A stretch of DNA of 64,000 nucleotides. Origin: Corinectria fuckeliana. Taxonomy: Eukaryota; Ascomycota; Sordariomycetes; Hypocreales; Nectriaceae. The DNA lies in assembly GCA_019137255.1 (NCBI GenBank), contig WPDH01000066.1:62001-126000 (forward strand), in the 5' to 3' direction. Shown one piece after another: positions 1 to 11,900 of the stretch. Within the stretch, counting starts at the first letter, position 1. Each line of letters begins with the position of its first letter. Position numbers and translations under genes: made by a program. A model generated the notes under the pieces. It did no database searches. It saw only the letters and a program-made list of their open reading frames with translations, and was not told the origin of the DNA.

Positions 1-999
1 AGTAGTAAATTCATTCACACGCCGTCAAGCCCCCCCTCCTCCCTGCATTCTGAATGAATCTCCCCATCATTCCAACTCAGCCCCAGCGAGGAATGCCCTC
101 GAAGCAGGGATCATGTCGGTTCCCGCAATATCCAGCCAAGGGCACCCCTCTTCTGACTTCCAACAGCTCTGGGCTCCCGCTCTAAGTATTGTGGAGAGCT
201 CTCCCGCTCTCCCCCCACGCCTGTGATGTGAGGCCGCAACTTGCATCCCCAGAGCCCCACTCGGCATATTCCTTTGGCCGCCGGGCTAGCACTGCGCGCT
301 GCTGCGTCCCTCTAATTACTGCATACACTACTGCAATAGTTACATCAAACGGCCGGTCTTTAGTTGTCTGTTTTGTTATTTGTACATACTGTATTATCCT
401 TGCGGTGGGTTCCTCTCCGCATTGGTAGAAATAACTTTGTTCGGGAGGAGATCTCATCTTAGTCGGAGCTACAAACTTGAGCGACGATCATCTCGATGCG
501 GGATCAGACTTTCACCGATCTCTCTATCATCTCAGACATCACCACTGGATGTTGGAGGCGGCAGGCACTTGAAATATAGTTGCCCAGTTTAGTGCTTTCC
601 TTAGATCATTTCTTACTCCCCGGGGTGTCCTTCCCGTCCAGCCGTGTCACCTACGGGCTTGAAAATCCCGAATCCCGTGCAATTACTGTACATGTATGTC
701 TCATCCTCACAACCATTTCGTCGTCCGCGTATCAGTCAATGTCTCATCCTCCCCGTCAACCCGCTCGAATCAACGATAAGCCTCCTTCGCAGTCATCAGG
801 CATTGCCTCCTCGGGAATAAATGGTCAACCCAGGCGCCGACGCCAGAGGATCCCAGACCGGCGGCGCCCCGAGCAAGCCTCGTTTTGTGGGAGAATGCAA
901 GGGGTGCTGTGAACATTCGCAGATGCAGACGGACCCCTCCTGCCATCTCGAGTCCCCAAAGCAGGACACATTTTCTGTAATGTGCTGGTTTCATCGGCA
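1..999. other. Intergenic, left edge, no gene supported
   Basis: About 1 kb upstream in coordinate of the first gene, and therefore on its 3' side. Open frames here are short, overlap on both strands and show no recognisable family or splice-linked exons. The stretch next to base 999 probably includes the 3' UTR of the small membrane-protein gene. Nothing else is seen. Confidence 0.5.
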
Positions 1000-1496
1000 C
1001 TAGAACCGCTTCTTCAGGTCTCCGGCCCCGTCGCCGAGTCCGAGACCGCCTCCGATGGACCCCACGGCATCCTGGGCGGCATCCTGGGCGGCGTCTGTCC
1101 GTGAAATGTCAGCTGTCACATTCTCTCCTAGCATGTCTCTCGCATGCTCTCTTCTCTCCCCCGCAAAGGGCAGTCCACTCACCCGTCTGCTCGTCCACAA
1201 CATTCTCCCCTTCCTCCTGGAATTGCGCTTGTCCGGCCGCCATGGCTGCCTTCCCCTTGGCTTTCGCCAGGTAGAGTCTGTGCCATGTCTCAGCATAACA
1301 ATAATTCGCTCGTGCCGATCAACCGCTCGGGGCCGTTGGTGCCGCGAGACATCGGGACGGAAGTGCTGCTGGCTTACCCGATTTGTTCAATGTAGGGATC
1401 GAGTGCTCCCGAGTTGTACGCCAAAGTGCCGCCGGCTGCAATGACAACTAGGACGACCAGGCTTACAAGGATCGATGACAGTGTGGAGGACTCCAT
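1000..1496 (-). CDS. Small single-pass membrane protein, 102 aa, three exons
   Basis: Spliced from exons 1378-1496, 1183-1277 and 1000-1094 on the minus strand (119+95+95 nt = 102 codons plus stop). Introns of 100 and 88 bp begin GTAAGC and GTGAGT and end CACAG and GACAG. The N-terminus has one hydrophobic segment at about residues 7-25 (ILVSLVVLVVIAAGG), followed by an amphipathic, Ala/Lys/Gln-rich tail. The tail is Gly-rich near its end and finishes in KKRF. I know no function. Small ascomycete proteins of this build (short N-terminal TM anchor, charged tail) exist as uncharacterised families, but that comparison is from memory. Exon 3 contains a tandem 12-bp duplication giving DAAQDAAQDA. 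The ATG at 1496 is the first of the frame. Confidence comes from three exons joining in phase with good splice sites; orthologues were not checked. Confidence 0.72.
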
Positions 1497-2116
1497 TCCG
1501 ATAACTGACCCGGGTGGCTTTGATTGAGATGTGAGAGGTAAAGTGTGATTGATGGCTACTGCGCTTGGGCGGAGATCGATTCGCCTTTCAATTATGTCTT
1601 GCCGATTTCTGCAGAAAACAAATCTAAATCAAATATTTTGGGGCATCGATGCTAATCGTATGGCGTCGGTTGGCAGCTTTATAAGTGATGGAGACCTACT
1701 AGGTAGGGCACTTGTCCATGAAGCGTGACGTGCCACTGCAACGTCAGACGTCCGTGGAAACAAGTTTTCTGCACAACCTTGGCTGGCTACGCCTACCTAC
1801 CTAGTCTACCTAGGTACTCACCAACCCTCCTGCAGCATTAGCGAAACCGACGTAAATTATAAATGAACAGTCGTCATTTTTATATAGTGCATTTCTCGAT
1901 TTATACGTCGTGTTTCCTGTTTTTAGACCTGCCCATACCAGTCTCCGGTTTGTTTGGCCGCCTGCGTGCTATAGACCAATGCGTCATTGATGATATCAAG
2001 CGTCACTGCGCATATTCTATTACCCTCGCGTAAGCTTATCGTTATCTGTCCATCTGGCTGCTGCTGGAAGGCCCCAACTCAGTATCAAAAGTATCAAAGA
2101 GTATTCTTCGGTGCCG
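1497..2116. other. Intergenic, upstream of the 102-aa gene
   Basis: This interval precedes the start of the minus-strand 102-aa gene and follows the 3' end of the minus-strand F-box gene. It contains a TACCTACC/TAGGTA block near 1782-1816 and an AT-rich patch with TATATAG near 1881. No coding signal is seen. Confidence 0.5.
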
Positions 2117-3328
2117 CTACTGGACCTGATGCCAGTTGAGATAAGGACACTGGCCACCCTCCACAATATATCTCTCCATCTCAGAGGCCTCAACACTATT
2201 TGGCCAAGCCTCGCCCTCCCGACTGACCCAGATACGTTCCTCACCGTGTTGCTCGCCCTTCTGCGAGAATTCACCGCCAATACGAACATCTTCCAGAATT
2301 TCCAGCCGTTGGCTGATCAGCTCAAAGACACACTTCCAAGTCAGCCCACCAGGAGCCACGATCCCACTCATGGCACACAGCTTGATCCGCTTGAGCGTTG
2401 AGCAGTGGGACACGAGGAAAGACGCAAACCCGTCCAGGTTTAAGATTGCGTCGAACAGATCCAGGCTTTCGAGATGGCTGAGGTGAGTGTTTGGGAGGAA
2501 CTGTTTACCCACTGGCCTCCAGGACTTGAGAAACCGAAACCCGTGTATTCGGAGCTCGCGAAGCAGAGGCATCAGCAAGATAAAGTTCTCCAGATGATGC
2601 TCACTCGGAACCTCATCGTCATCGACCTTCAACCGCAGCTGTGTTATGGACCCGAAGCTACTTTCGGCCTGGCCATCCAGACTCAGGGGCAAGGTGAGCG
2701 CTGGAAGGTTCAATGGCTCAATCGTTAGGCTTTCCAGCGGCACCTTGCAAGTCCCGAAGACATCGAGCACAACACGCTGAACATTCAGAACTTCGTCTCC
2801 GGCTAGGTCTACCGACCCTTCGCTGTCAAACCACCCCCTAGGCTCCTCCTCAGTCCAAGGACACTTTATCCACGTCAAGCAGAGGGATTTGAGGTTAACG
2901 AGTCTCCGTAAGGCTGGCTCTACGAGGTCCATGGCTAGATGCGGATTGTTTTCGCCAGAGGGTTGGGCAGCAAAGTAGTTGTCCCACTGTCTAGCCAGAT
3001 GCAGCAATTGAGGGTGCTGCCTCGCCCAATCGTATGCGCTTTCTTGCTTGATTTCGGCATGGTCCATTCTCGCGAGGTAGAATTTGACCCCGTTGATACG
3101 ACTTGCACACTCAGGGATTCGAGACAAGTGTGCGAGTCGTTTGGCATCCCGCCTCCAGGGCAGGCCGACGAATTCTCCCACGGCAAGTTGCGACCGTGTC
3201 GTCCCTGCGAGTCGAGTTGAACATAGCCTGAAGTTTCTGAATTCGTGCAATTGGAGAAAGGACGCAATAAAGGCAATTAGCTCGCTCGGAAGGAGTTCAA
3301 GACATTGGCTTCGGGTCTCCATGGTCAT
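2117..3328 (-). CDS. F-box protein with LRR-like body, 403 aa
   Basis: Single-exon gene. Residues about 8-45 fit an F-box (LLPSELIAFIASFLQ, then HEFRNFRLCSTRLAG). F-box proteins of this kind act as substrate adaptors of SCF (Skp1-cullin-F-box) ubiquitin ligases. The rest of the protein has irregularly spaced leucine-rich stretches (for example about 255-300) typical of fungal F-box proteins with weak LRRs, and ends in an acidic, variable tail. The ATG at 3328 is followed by a second in-frame ATG at 3322, and either could be used. It lies head-to-head with the 66-aa membrane-protein gene, with 288 bp between them. The substrate cannot be inferred. F-box assignment is from motif pattern; the LRR call is inference. 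Confidence 0.8.
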   Translation of the reverse strand: MTMETRSQCLELLPSELIAFIASFLQLHEFRNFRLCSTRLAGTTRSQLAVGEFVGLPWRRDAKRLAHLSRIPECASRINGVKFYLARMDHAEIKQESAYDWARQHPQLLHLARQWDNYFAAQPSGENNPHLAMDLVEPALRRLVNLKSLCLTWIKCPWTEEEPRGWFDSEGSVDLAGDEVLNVQRVVLDVFGTCKVPLESLTIEPLNLPALTLPLSLDGQAESSFGSITQLRLKVDDDEVPSEHHLENFILLMPLLRELRIHGFRFLKSWRPVGKQFLPNTHLSHLESLDLFDAILNLDGFASFLVSHCSTLKRIKLCAMSGIVAPGGLTWKCVFELISQRLEILEDVRIGGEFSQKGEQHGEERIWVSREGEAWPNSVEASEMERYIVEGGQCPYLNWHQVQ

Positions 3329-3616
3329 GATCCATGGTCAAGAGGTGATACTGAATTCATGTCCGCCGGCTTCTTGACGCTGGCAATGTTGATAAAAAAA
3401 AGTTATTGAGTAGGTGAAGATGGTTGGAGAGGGGCAGCCCATCGACGTCACCTAGGTAGGGTTAGATACTAGGTACCTACTATTTTAGATACTACTATTT
3501 AATTAGTGGGGCCGAGGTGAAGCTGAGCTGGACACGGCCATAAAAGCGGCCACCTGTGCCGACTCACGTGTCGCTGAAGTTTCGTCCCATACCATGTATG
3601 TAATACCATTCGAACC
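3329..3616. promoter_or_regulatory. Shared divergent promoter interval
   Basis: 288 bp separating two divergently transcribed genes (F-box protein, minus; 66-aa membrane protein, plus). It includes TAGGTA-type repeats near 3452-3480 and a CACGTG at about 3566-3571. Which elements act is not known. Confidence 0.45.
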
Positions 3617-3902
3617 ATGTTCAAGTGAGTTGCGAGTCCCCCCCTAGATGCCATCAGCCAATGTCCATCTCACTCACCTCTCATCTGCTCTCTACTCACC
3701 TCGATGCAGGGCTTTCAAAAACCTTCCCCCCAAAGCCCGTGCCGGGGTTGGCGTCGCCGTCATCGCTTGGGGCACAGCTGGCCTCTACTTGTCCAACCGA
3801 GTAGAGGAGAATTTTGGTTTCACCCCGACCGAGGAGGACAAGGCTAAGTTGAGCCAGTACACGCCAAGAATCATCACCGTCGACAAAAATCAGGGGCGGT
3901 AG
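3617..3902 (+). CDS. Small membrane protein, 66 aa, two exons
   Basis: Exon 1 is 3617-3624 (ATG TTC AA) and exon 2 is 3710-3902. The 85-bp intron starts GTGAGT and ends GCAG with CTCAC branch-like motifs. The spliced protein begins MFKAFKNLPPKAR, has one hydrophobic segment at about residues 14-30 (GVGVAVIAWGTAGLYLS), and then a charged tail containing TPTEEDKAKL. A basic N-terminus before a single TM helix would suit a small mitochondrial inner-membrane protein, but that is inference. I do not recognise a characterised homologue. An unspliced alternative starting at 3648 would lack the conserved-looking MFKAFK start and is less likely. Confidence 0.75.
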
Positions 3903-4495
3903 TAGAAGTAATGGGTGAAGGGTATCTATGGATGAAGGTCGCCATTTGGCTTGTACCACCTGGGTCGGACAGGATTGAGAGTTTCGTTGGTACTGGGAGC
4001 TGTCGTCGTTTTTCTATTCAGACTTACCTCCACATTCAGACGACTCGACGGATCTGCTAATTCTCTCTTTGACAAGAGTTTTTTATTTTCACATTAGACT
4101 AGAGGCCCGTCGAATCAATCCACCAATCCATCTCGCATTCTCAACTCAGAATGTGTCACTCACAACAGACTAAGCTAAGCAAGCGTATGTCAAGGAGTAA
4201 ACATCATTAACCAGCCCAAGCCATGAAGTCGTCACCTCCCTCTCTATCTTGATAAGTCTAATAATGCAACGACAACTCCTCCTCCCCGTCTAAATGCAGC
4301 GCACAACACAACCGAAACAACCGACCAAGATGCATGTAAGAGTGAATCGATCGTTGCAATCGAACCAACTCGAGCCAGAAAGAAAGAAAAAACAGATGCA
4401 ACGCCTCCTAATGCAACCCCCTCCCCCCCCCCNNNNNNNNAACCCCCCCCCCCCCCCCCCCCCCCCCCCAGTTTGCTTTTGAGAACCACATCATG
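3903..4495. other. Convergent 3' interval with poly-C assembly gap
   Basis: Lies between the 3' ends of the 66-aa gene (+) and the C2H2 regulator gene (-). It holds a long C homopolymer interrupted by 8 undetermined bases at 4433-4440. No gene is seen. Confidence 0.6.
4422..4469. repeat. C homopolymer with 8-N gap
   Basis: A run of C on both sides of 4433-4440 (N), with 27 uninterrupted C after the gap. The true length is unknown. It lies in the 3' flank of the C2H2 gene, 26 bp past its stop codon. Confidence 0.9.
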
Positions 4496-7463
4496 CTACC
4501 GCCCCCGTGGGTCGAACTCGGTCTTGACAGCCGCAGTTCCAGCGTCCACTGCTTGCGGAGTAAACAGGCAAGCCATCTCCAGTGTCAAATCCATAGCCCC
4601 ATATCGATCATCAATCTCTCCTATTGATCCTAACTCTTCTCCTCTTGAAGTTCCGTCAGACATGACCCAAGCCCTAACCGACTTCAAAAGCTGCATGACT
4701 TGCATGAATCGCGCATCTGGAGCCATTTGAAGTTCAGCGGGCCGAGTATGCTGGAGCATGTACTTTCCCAACCAGTAAAAGTGAATTCCGTCCCTCGAAA
4801 ATCCATTTCGTAGAGGGTTGTTTGACGCCGGCGTGGTCGGTGGGAACTGCGAAGACATGTCCGCATCCCAATTCGATTTAAACTTATCTAGCGCGACGTT
4901 GAGTCTTTGGAGACTTTGCGGGTCCGTGTTTTGAAATGTCCCAGTTACGGGAGATCCCCTACCGCTGTGGACTCCGGTCGGCGTCATCCAGTCGTTTGGG
5001 GGCGGGGTTCCGTAGTTCAACGCGATTCCTCCGACTTGCGCTCGCCGAATCAAAGTCAAGATGCCGTGGATCAGAATAAACTTTCCGTAGAGATTGGTGC
5101 TCCCGGGATGAATCTTGTATGACGGGTGGAGAAGGGCCTTGAGAGCCCAATCCATCTCTGGTTGCTTAGCTCGTTGAGTACCGTATGCGTTCTTCTGCCG
5201 AGCGGCATCAGAACCGTTGAGGCCTAGTGCAGAAACACAGTCCTCTGCCGTGCCGGCATCCCAAGCAGCGTCATCAGAGGGAAGGGGCACATGAATCTCG
5301 AACACGTCGAACTGAGGATGCGAGTTGAAATAAAGCCCCATCGCTGCATCGCAGAGAAAAATGCCGAACATGAGCCGGTTCCGCCTTTCTTGGTCGATCC
5401 ATGTCTTCCAGTTAAAGTCTTGTAGACTGAAACTATCTGAGTTGGACTTGACTTGATGCAAGAGCGACACAAGCGAAGGATCATCTGATGATTGAAACAG
5501 GTTGAACTTCCGAGCGTTGGACGCCAGAAATGGGTGGATCTGGCGAGCCCGGTCTCGTTGTTGCGGGGTACCGTTCCATATCAAGAGAATGCACATGAAC
5601 ATGACAGCTTGAAGTTCTTCAATGTCCGTTCGAGAGGCAGTCCTCAGCTGAGGGTTCCGCAGCTCGGCACCGGACAGAACCTTGCAATCGCGCTCAAGCG
5701 CGAGGCACAAAAAGTCCATCATTTCGCGAACATTAGATGATGTGACACGGTCAGAATAGCAAGCGCCGATGCAACACATGCCTGCAAGTAAGCCGGTGTA
5801 CGCATCAATGATTTGGAACGTCGCAACATGAAGGATAGGCACGTGGATGTGGAAATGGGTGTACTTGTCCAGAAAATCTTTGATGTTGTCGGGTGAGAAG
5901 TAAAGGTTCATCCCCGCGCTTTGTGGGTCAATCGCCTGATTAGGAGGATAAAAAAAGTTGAGGATCTGATCGGAGAGTTGGTTGTATGGATTTTGGAGAT
6001 TAGATGGCATCCCCCAATGCGAGGCGAGGGGGCTGCTGGGCGCGACGCCTGCCGTCCCGGGCTCGGCTTTAGGCTCGGTTTTGGTTGCGATCTGCGTCTG
6101 TCCAAGATTAGGAATGAAAGAAGTGTTGACGTAGGTTTGATGCGCACCAGCCTGGAACATCTGGGACCAATCAAGGCCAGATTGTTGGTTTTGGTTTGAA
6201 CCGCCATACATAGGCATTCCGTTCTGTCCCGGGGGCATGCTGTAGCCAGGGAGCTGCTGCTGGTTCATGGAGCTCGAGACATCGTTGCCATAGGGCTGTG
6301 AGGTGCCCATGACAGGCATGTTACGCCTATCGCCATTGTTTCCATTGTCGAGGCGTCCAATCGAGCTGGATCGCGACAGATGGTTCTGGTCTCCAGCCAT
6401 GTTGTTCATGCCGTCCTGAACGGGAACCATGCCAAAGGGGTGGACCATGTTGTCTCCCGGGATGTTACTAAGCCCGTTCAAGTGGTTGAGGTCGCCTTCG
6501 TGACCGAGGCCGGCAGCCTTTTGAGCCTGGGCATTCTTCTTAACGTGAGCTTGAGGGTGGGACAGATGGCTAGCTCCGGTGGGGTTTCCACGTCGGATGG
6601 AGCACTTTTGGAAGTGACGCTTCAGAATATCACTTCGGGAAAACGTATCGCGGCACAGGACACACATGTAGGGGCGGTCGCCGGTGTCTATGAGGAAATC
6701 TACGTTAGCTTGTTAGGAGGACGGGAGTCGCGAGCCACTTACGTCGGAGAAGGTGACGCTTCAGATGCTTCGCGTGAAGGTACGTCTTCGTGCAGTGGGG
6801 GCATGGAAATTTCCCATCGGCGTCCTTGACCGGAATGACGGTGTTCTTTGTAGCACCAGTGCCAGCGGCAGGAGCGGCAGGCCGGCCAGGAGCACTGGGC
6901 AGGATACCGCGTCGGCCCTGCGAGCCTACGACATGAGTAGGCTGGTCACCCTCGTGCTGGAGAACAGACTGGGGCTGCATCATAGAGCTAGGTCCGTACG
7001 GCGAGGAGACGCCGGGCTGGGACATGATACCTCCGGGAGGCATAGGGCGCAACACAGGAGGCCCGCGACCACCAATGGGCGCGGGGGCAATGGGTTGCGG
7101 GTGCGACGCGGTCGTGGTAGCCTGGGGCATCATAGATCCCGAGGTGCCATACTGCTGGGGAGGAGGGTACTGGCTCTGAGGCATCGAGTAGATGCCACCA
7201 CGACCTCCTGGTTGCGACGTCTGCTGATAGCTAGGGAGACCAGCCGAACCGGGAGTGTTGGGAGTGCCAGGCGTCCGCGGCGTGTGCGGGTGGCTACCGT
7301 AGAGAGGCTGCATAGCTGAGGCGGGTGGCTGCAAAGGTGGAAGCGTCTGAGGGAGAGGAGAGCCGGTTTGCAGCTGGTTGGGGGCGACGGCGGTGGGCGA
7401 AGGATAAGTCTGACCAGAAGATGTCGTGTTTACACCATTGGGGGGATACTGCGAACCGTCCAT
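4496..7463 (-). CDS. C2H2 zinc-finger transcription factor with fungal-specific domain, 970 aa
   Basis: Exons 6743-7463 and 4496-6687, joined across a 55-bp intron (GTAAGT...CATAG, with CTAAC inside). Residues 1-210 are a low-complexity Pro/Gln/Ser/Gly-rich region. Two adjacent zinc fingers follow at about 217-262. Finger 1 is C-x2-C-x12-H-x4-H, and its last His codon is completed by the splice, which restores the linker HTGDRPY. Finger 2 is C-x2-C-x12-H-x3-C, a C2HC variant. A Gln/Asn/Met-rich linker leads to an alpha-helical region from about residue 430 to 900 resembling the fungal-specific transcription-factor domain (MFGIFLCDAAMGLYF). So it is a probable nuclear DNA-binding regulator; its targets are unknown. 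No in-frame ATG exists upstream of 7463 although the frame stays open. Nearly 8.8 kb upstream lacks genes. Confidence 0.9.
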
Positions 7464-8900
7464 GCTACTCTCGGTAGAAGCGCTGTGGATGGGACCGTGG
7501 TGTTGAAGCTGCGACACAAGGAGTCCGGGATGGACAAGACTGAGCTTGGCGGCGGGATGGCGGACAACAAGATCAAGTCGAGATTGCCGAGGAAGTAAAG
7601 GATCCAAGTTTGCGAGGTGGCAAGGCAAACAAGCGATCACTCAAGCACAGTACAGTGCAAGTAGTTGCAAAGCTCCGCAGACGAGGTTCCTGGAAGGTGG
7701 ATGAGGCTCGTGGCAGGTCCCTCTCGAGGTGGTGTTTGGGGAAGGGTGCAGAGTGGAGAACTGGGTCTCGAACCTTTTTATTTTTTTTCGGCGGATGCTG
7801 TCAGGGCAGCCAGGCCGAAAAAGTGGGCTGCGGAGGGTGGGTGGCGTGGGTGGGGGGGTGTGCAGTGATGAAAGCCGGGAGGTGCGCGGCGAGGAAGGAA
7901 AAGTGGATTCGCGTGGGAGTGGATGCGGTCGGTGGGTTAGTGACAGCGAGTGAGGAAGAGGTGAGGTGAGGTAACGAGGTAGCGGTGGAAAAGCCGTGGT
8001 AGGGCGACTTTAGCGTGCTAAGGAATGTCCCAAGGGCCCGACCGGCCGAGTAGTTACCTGGCGTAGTAGGTACAGGCGGACGAAGAGGCGGAGAGGCCAG
8101 CAACCCAAATTTGCGGCGGCGGGTGGCAGGAGTGGCAGGGAGCGGTAGCAGAAGCAGCAAGCAGCAGCGGTAACAGCAGCAAAAGCGGAACCGTCGAGAT
8201 GCCTGAGTTGGTGACTTGGCTTGCCTGGCACGCACACAAAGCGACTGGCAGCGAGCAAGTGGATAAATGCTTGGATGTGAAGTGGGCCCACGGGGAACCG
8301 CAACGAGGTGAGGGTGAGATGGGATAGGCCACTGGGGCTGGGATCTGGAGGAGAAAAAAAAAAGTAGGCCGGAGAGGAGGGTCGCGGGTGTCGTGGGTCG
8401 TGTATTGTGGATTGTGGGTTGTGGGCGTGTTGGACGGGGCCGGGGCGCCAGACGCGCAAATCCAGAGCTATCGCAGGCGGGAGAGGCACAGGAGGGTACC
8501 GTCAACACGGATGGCGATCAAATTGCTTTCGACGGTGGATTGGGCGAGGCGTGATGTTGGAGATGGGAAAGGAGGGAAAAAATTGCAAGAGGGGAGAAAT
8601 GGGAGATCGAAGAAGATGAGAGAAGAAGAGAAGACCGAAGAGCGGAAGAGAGAGCGCGCGCCAGAAAGTGACCAACTGCCTGCCTGCCAGTGAGAGCTCA
8701 GCATCAGCACTGCGAACGCACCGCCAGAGGTACCGGTGACTTGGCCGCAGGGAACACACCTCGCCCTCGACACTTGGCCGCCAGCTGTTTGCAGCACGGT
8801 CGAAATTTTATTTTTCGGGCAATTATTATTCTCTCTTGCTCGCGCCTTCTCGACACGCCTCTGCAACGCCCAGGCCTAACCAAATCAGAAGCCCGCGTGC
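7464..8900 (-). promoter_or_regulatory. Long pyrimidine-rich leader/promoter of the C2H2 gene
   Basis: Read on the minus strand, this stretch is rich in C/T runs (TTTTTTTC, CTTCTCTC, CCCATCTC), as in long fungal 5' leaders and promoters. Frames open here are low-complexity Pro/Ser/Arg translations with no family resemblance. A 5'-UTR intron is possible but was not resolved. Confidence 0.4.
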
Positions 8901-11900
8901 ATTGGTCTGATCAGGACTAGAGCCAGCTTAGTCGCACTTGGCCTATCCTGCCACTAGCGTATCTGCCATTGCCGCTCTAAGCCGCAAGAATTGGGGCCTA
9001 AGGAACGGGGAAACTACCTTGGCGTCACCTCTCTACTGCAGCAGTGCCCAGGCACATGCTTGGTATCCTAGCCGTACCCACCGCTGGTCCGAGTCTGCAT
9101 CGGTATGCTGGTACGCAAGCACGAGGCACACTGTACCTGCCGGCATCATGCCTTTGGTTCTGCCCTTTGTGCAGTGCAGGAAAGCACCAATCTCAGCCTT
9201 TTCATAGCGCGTTCTCGCCTATGTTTACTGCCAGCCGATATTCTCATCTTCGGGTTACTCTCGTCAATGGCGCTCATCATTTCTATGCCTTGTCGCTGGA
9301 CCGCCCCGGCAAGTATTGTCGCACCAGCCGGTTCAGTGCATCTATCGGTCAGAATGTGGGAGGCGTCGGATTGATATGCAACCCCTCCGTTCAGGTACCA
9401 GCAGCACCGAGTAAACCCGCTACGATCCAACGATCCAAGCCAGACTCAAGGGACTGCGCGGCATCGGTATCGGCAGCGGTATCTCCGTCCGACACCGCCC
9501 GATCAGGGGGGTGGTGTGGCTGCAGGGTTGGTGGTTGGAGGCATCGATTCGAGCGAGGCTGGAGGCTGGGAGGGACCAGACAAAGGTGCGAGCGCCCTCG
9601 TCGGCAGGCGTCATCGCACCCAACCATGGTCAGCTTCGCCGCATCGACATTGCTCCCAGTATCAGGTTGTATCCAAAGCTGTCCGGTGTCAGGGATGCAA
9701 CGGCACTTGCAGCAATGCTCATTATGTCGCCTCGTCTCGCGCAATCCTGGTTGAGGCCAGGCAATCGTTCTGCTCAAAACCAGCTCGTGCACAAGGGGAT
9801 ACGGAAAAAAAGCACTACAGAATACTGCGCAAGTCCAGTCTTGCACTTGTTGTCAGGAAGGGAGGGGCGAGCGTATTGATGGAGGCTGGGTGAGGTTGGT
9901 CTAGTAACGGGTACACCGCGCGCCAGCACGCGTTTCTCTGATTTCGCTCAGAAGGCCGAAGTTTCGCGTACTGCCGTGTTATGCCCTCCCTGCTATGCTG
10001 GCAAACTTGCACCCTCTCCGCGTCCGGTGCGCGATGTACGATGTCCGGCTGAATCCCGGTAGCGTTGCCGGTTTGGCTGCCCACCCACGGCCGACGATGC
10101 TTCGCACCAGGCCAAGTACTCTCACCGCATTACCTCATACACGACTCGGGACGCCGAGTTCGCGCCGGGATCTCTTGACAAGCTCATGCAGCCTTTTTCA
10201 TTTTGGTTTTTTTTCTTCCTCCTTGCCTGATCTTCTGGATGCATTCACACTAGTGTCGACGCTACGGACCAAGGATGATGACCAGAAGGTCATGGATATA
10301 CGGCATTATACAACACACAACAGCAATGTCTCTGTCGGTGATAGAAGGATAGACGGTCAAATCCACCCGCTGCCGGGGCAGGCAGGGATATTCAAAGTTC
10401 ATTTTCTTCATCCTTTTCCAACTTACCTACCTTGTACGAACAGGTCGACATCTTTCGCCATTTCGGGCGATGGCCAATTACAATGTGCAATAGGCCAACC
10501 AGTTGTGTTCATCAACGACAAACCTTGGCTCTCAAGCAAGATTCGGGCATTCTTACTTCCCATGATATGCCACAGCTAGCAGTGCTAGGTTGCTTTCGAC
10601 ATGCCATGGCATGACACCTCGCAGCAAGGCGTGTCTGAAAGTGTGCAGAGCGGTTTAATCAATGCCGCATTCAGGCGGAAACGCTTGGCATATGTTGCAA
10701 CCAAGGTCTGGCCTGTCCCTTGAACTGACACTACTATGCGCCGCCCAAGGGAGGTACAGCCCGTACGTAAAACGTACTGGCATCGTGACCCAGCTTGCCA
10801 GCCAGCCCATTTACCCACCCCCGAGCGCTATGTTCACCTATGGGCCGGCGTCCAGCTCGTGACTCAAAAATGCCGGGATCCCAGAATGTTGTGCAGGATC
10901 CACGAGTCAAGCGAGCCTCTAACCAGCAAGTCCCTAGATTTGCCGCGCTCACCAACGGCGGCACCGATGTTCTTTGAATTGTCATTGGACTCGAGTGCTT
11001 GCAGGCCTCGGTACATGCCTACATAGCAGATCTCCTCTCCCAAAGTCCCTTTGACTCTCACGACAAAGCTCCTGTCCCCTGGACTAGCGAACTCGTCGAC
11101 GTCCTGTCAACCTCGCTTGCCCGGAACCTACGAGCTAGATTGCTAGTTAGGTAGGTAGGTATTCACTAATCTGACGTGCACCTTTGGGAGGCGCCGTCGC
11201 TTGCTTTTCTCTGTTGCAGGGTAAAAAGCAAAGTTGCCGCCGGGAAAGACTTATTAGCCCAGTTTTCAACAGAATGTGATCTGCGGAAAGCGAAACGAAA
11301 ACCCTCTCATCATCTTAGCCTGCTCGGAGCCGCAGCCAGCAGAGTACCTATCTATGTACGTCTGCGCATCCGCGGTGGCCCTGAAACGCACAGCACGCGC
11401 GGATGGATTGACAGGATTGGCACCAAGCACGTCGCGGCGTGGTCGGTCTCCCTTCACCAAGCTCAGAGTTAGGGTCCTTCATCTCACATCGGCCCTGGAA
11501 CTGTGAACGGGGTCGTCCAATGGCTCCCGAAAACACCGCGGTCGTGCCCACAAAGGCAGATCTTGGTGGAGCCTGTACCCCTTGGAACCCCTCACCCTCC
11601 CGTCAGTGCAGCTGCTCGAGAGAGTCGAAAGGGCAAGGGAAAGCTTCGATGCTGGCTCCAGAAGCTTGTGGTGGAGTCCATCCCGCGAGGAGGCGCATTT
11701 GGAGAAGCTGTCGCCTTTTGAGCCGCTGACGCTCACCTGTCACCATGCTCAACGTCTTGCAACCCCAATGCGCGCTCAGGCCACGATACCGCGAAGCCTT
11801 GGCAAGAACCCCGTATCCGGACGTCTCTGTCCGATACTTGCCCTCACACCGCGCCGAGTGCCTATTTTTGGTTTCTTTCTTTTTCCTTTCCAGCTCAGGC

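Noticed and set aside
7801..8508. 235-codon Pro/Ser-rich minus-strand frame before the C2H2 gene
   Set aside because: Low complexity produced by pyrimidine-rich leader DNA; no domain.
9044..9754. 236-codon plus-strand frame in the large gap
   Set aside because: No recognisable family, many Cys/Arg/Ser, and equally long frames overlap it on the minus strand; likely chance.
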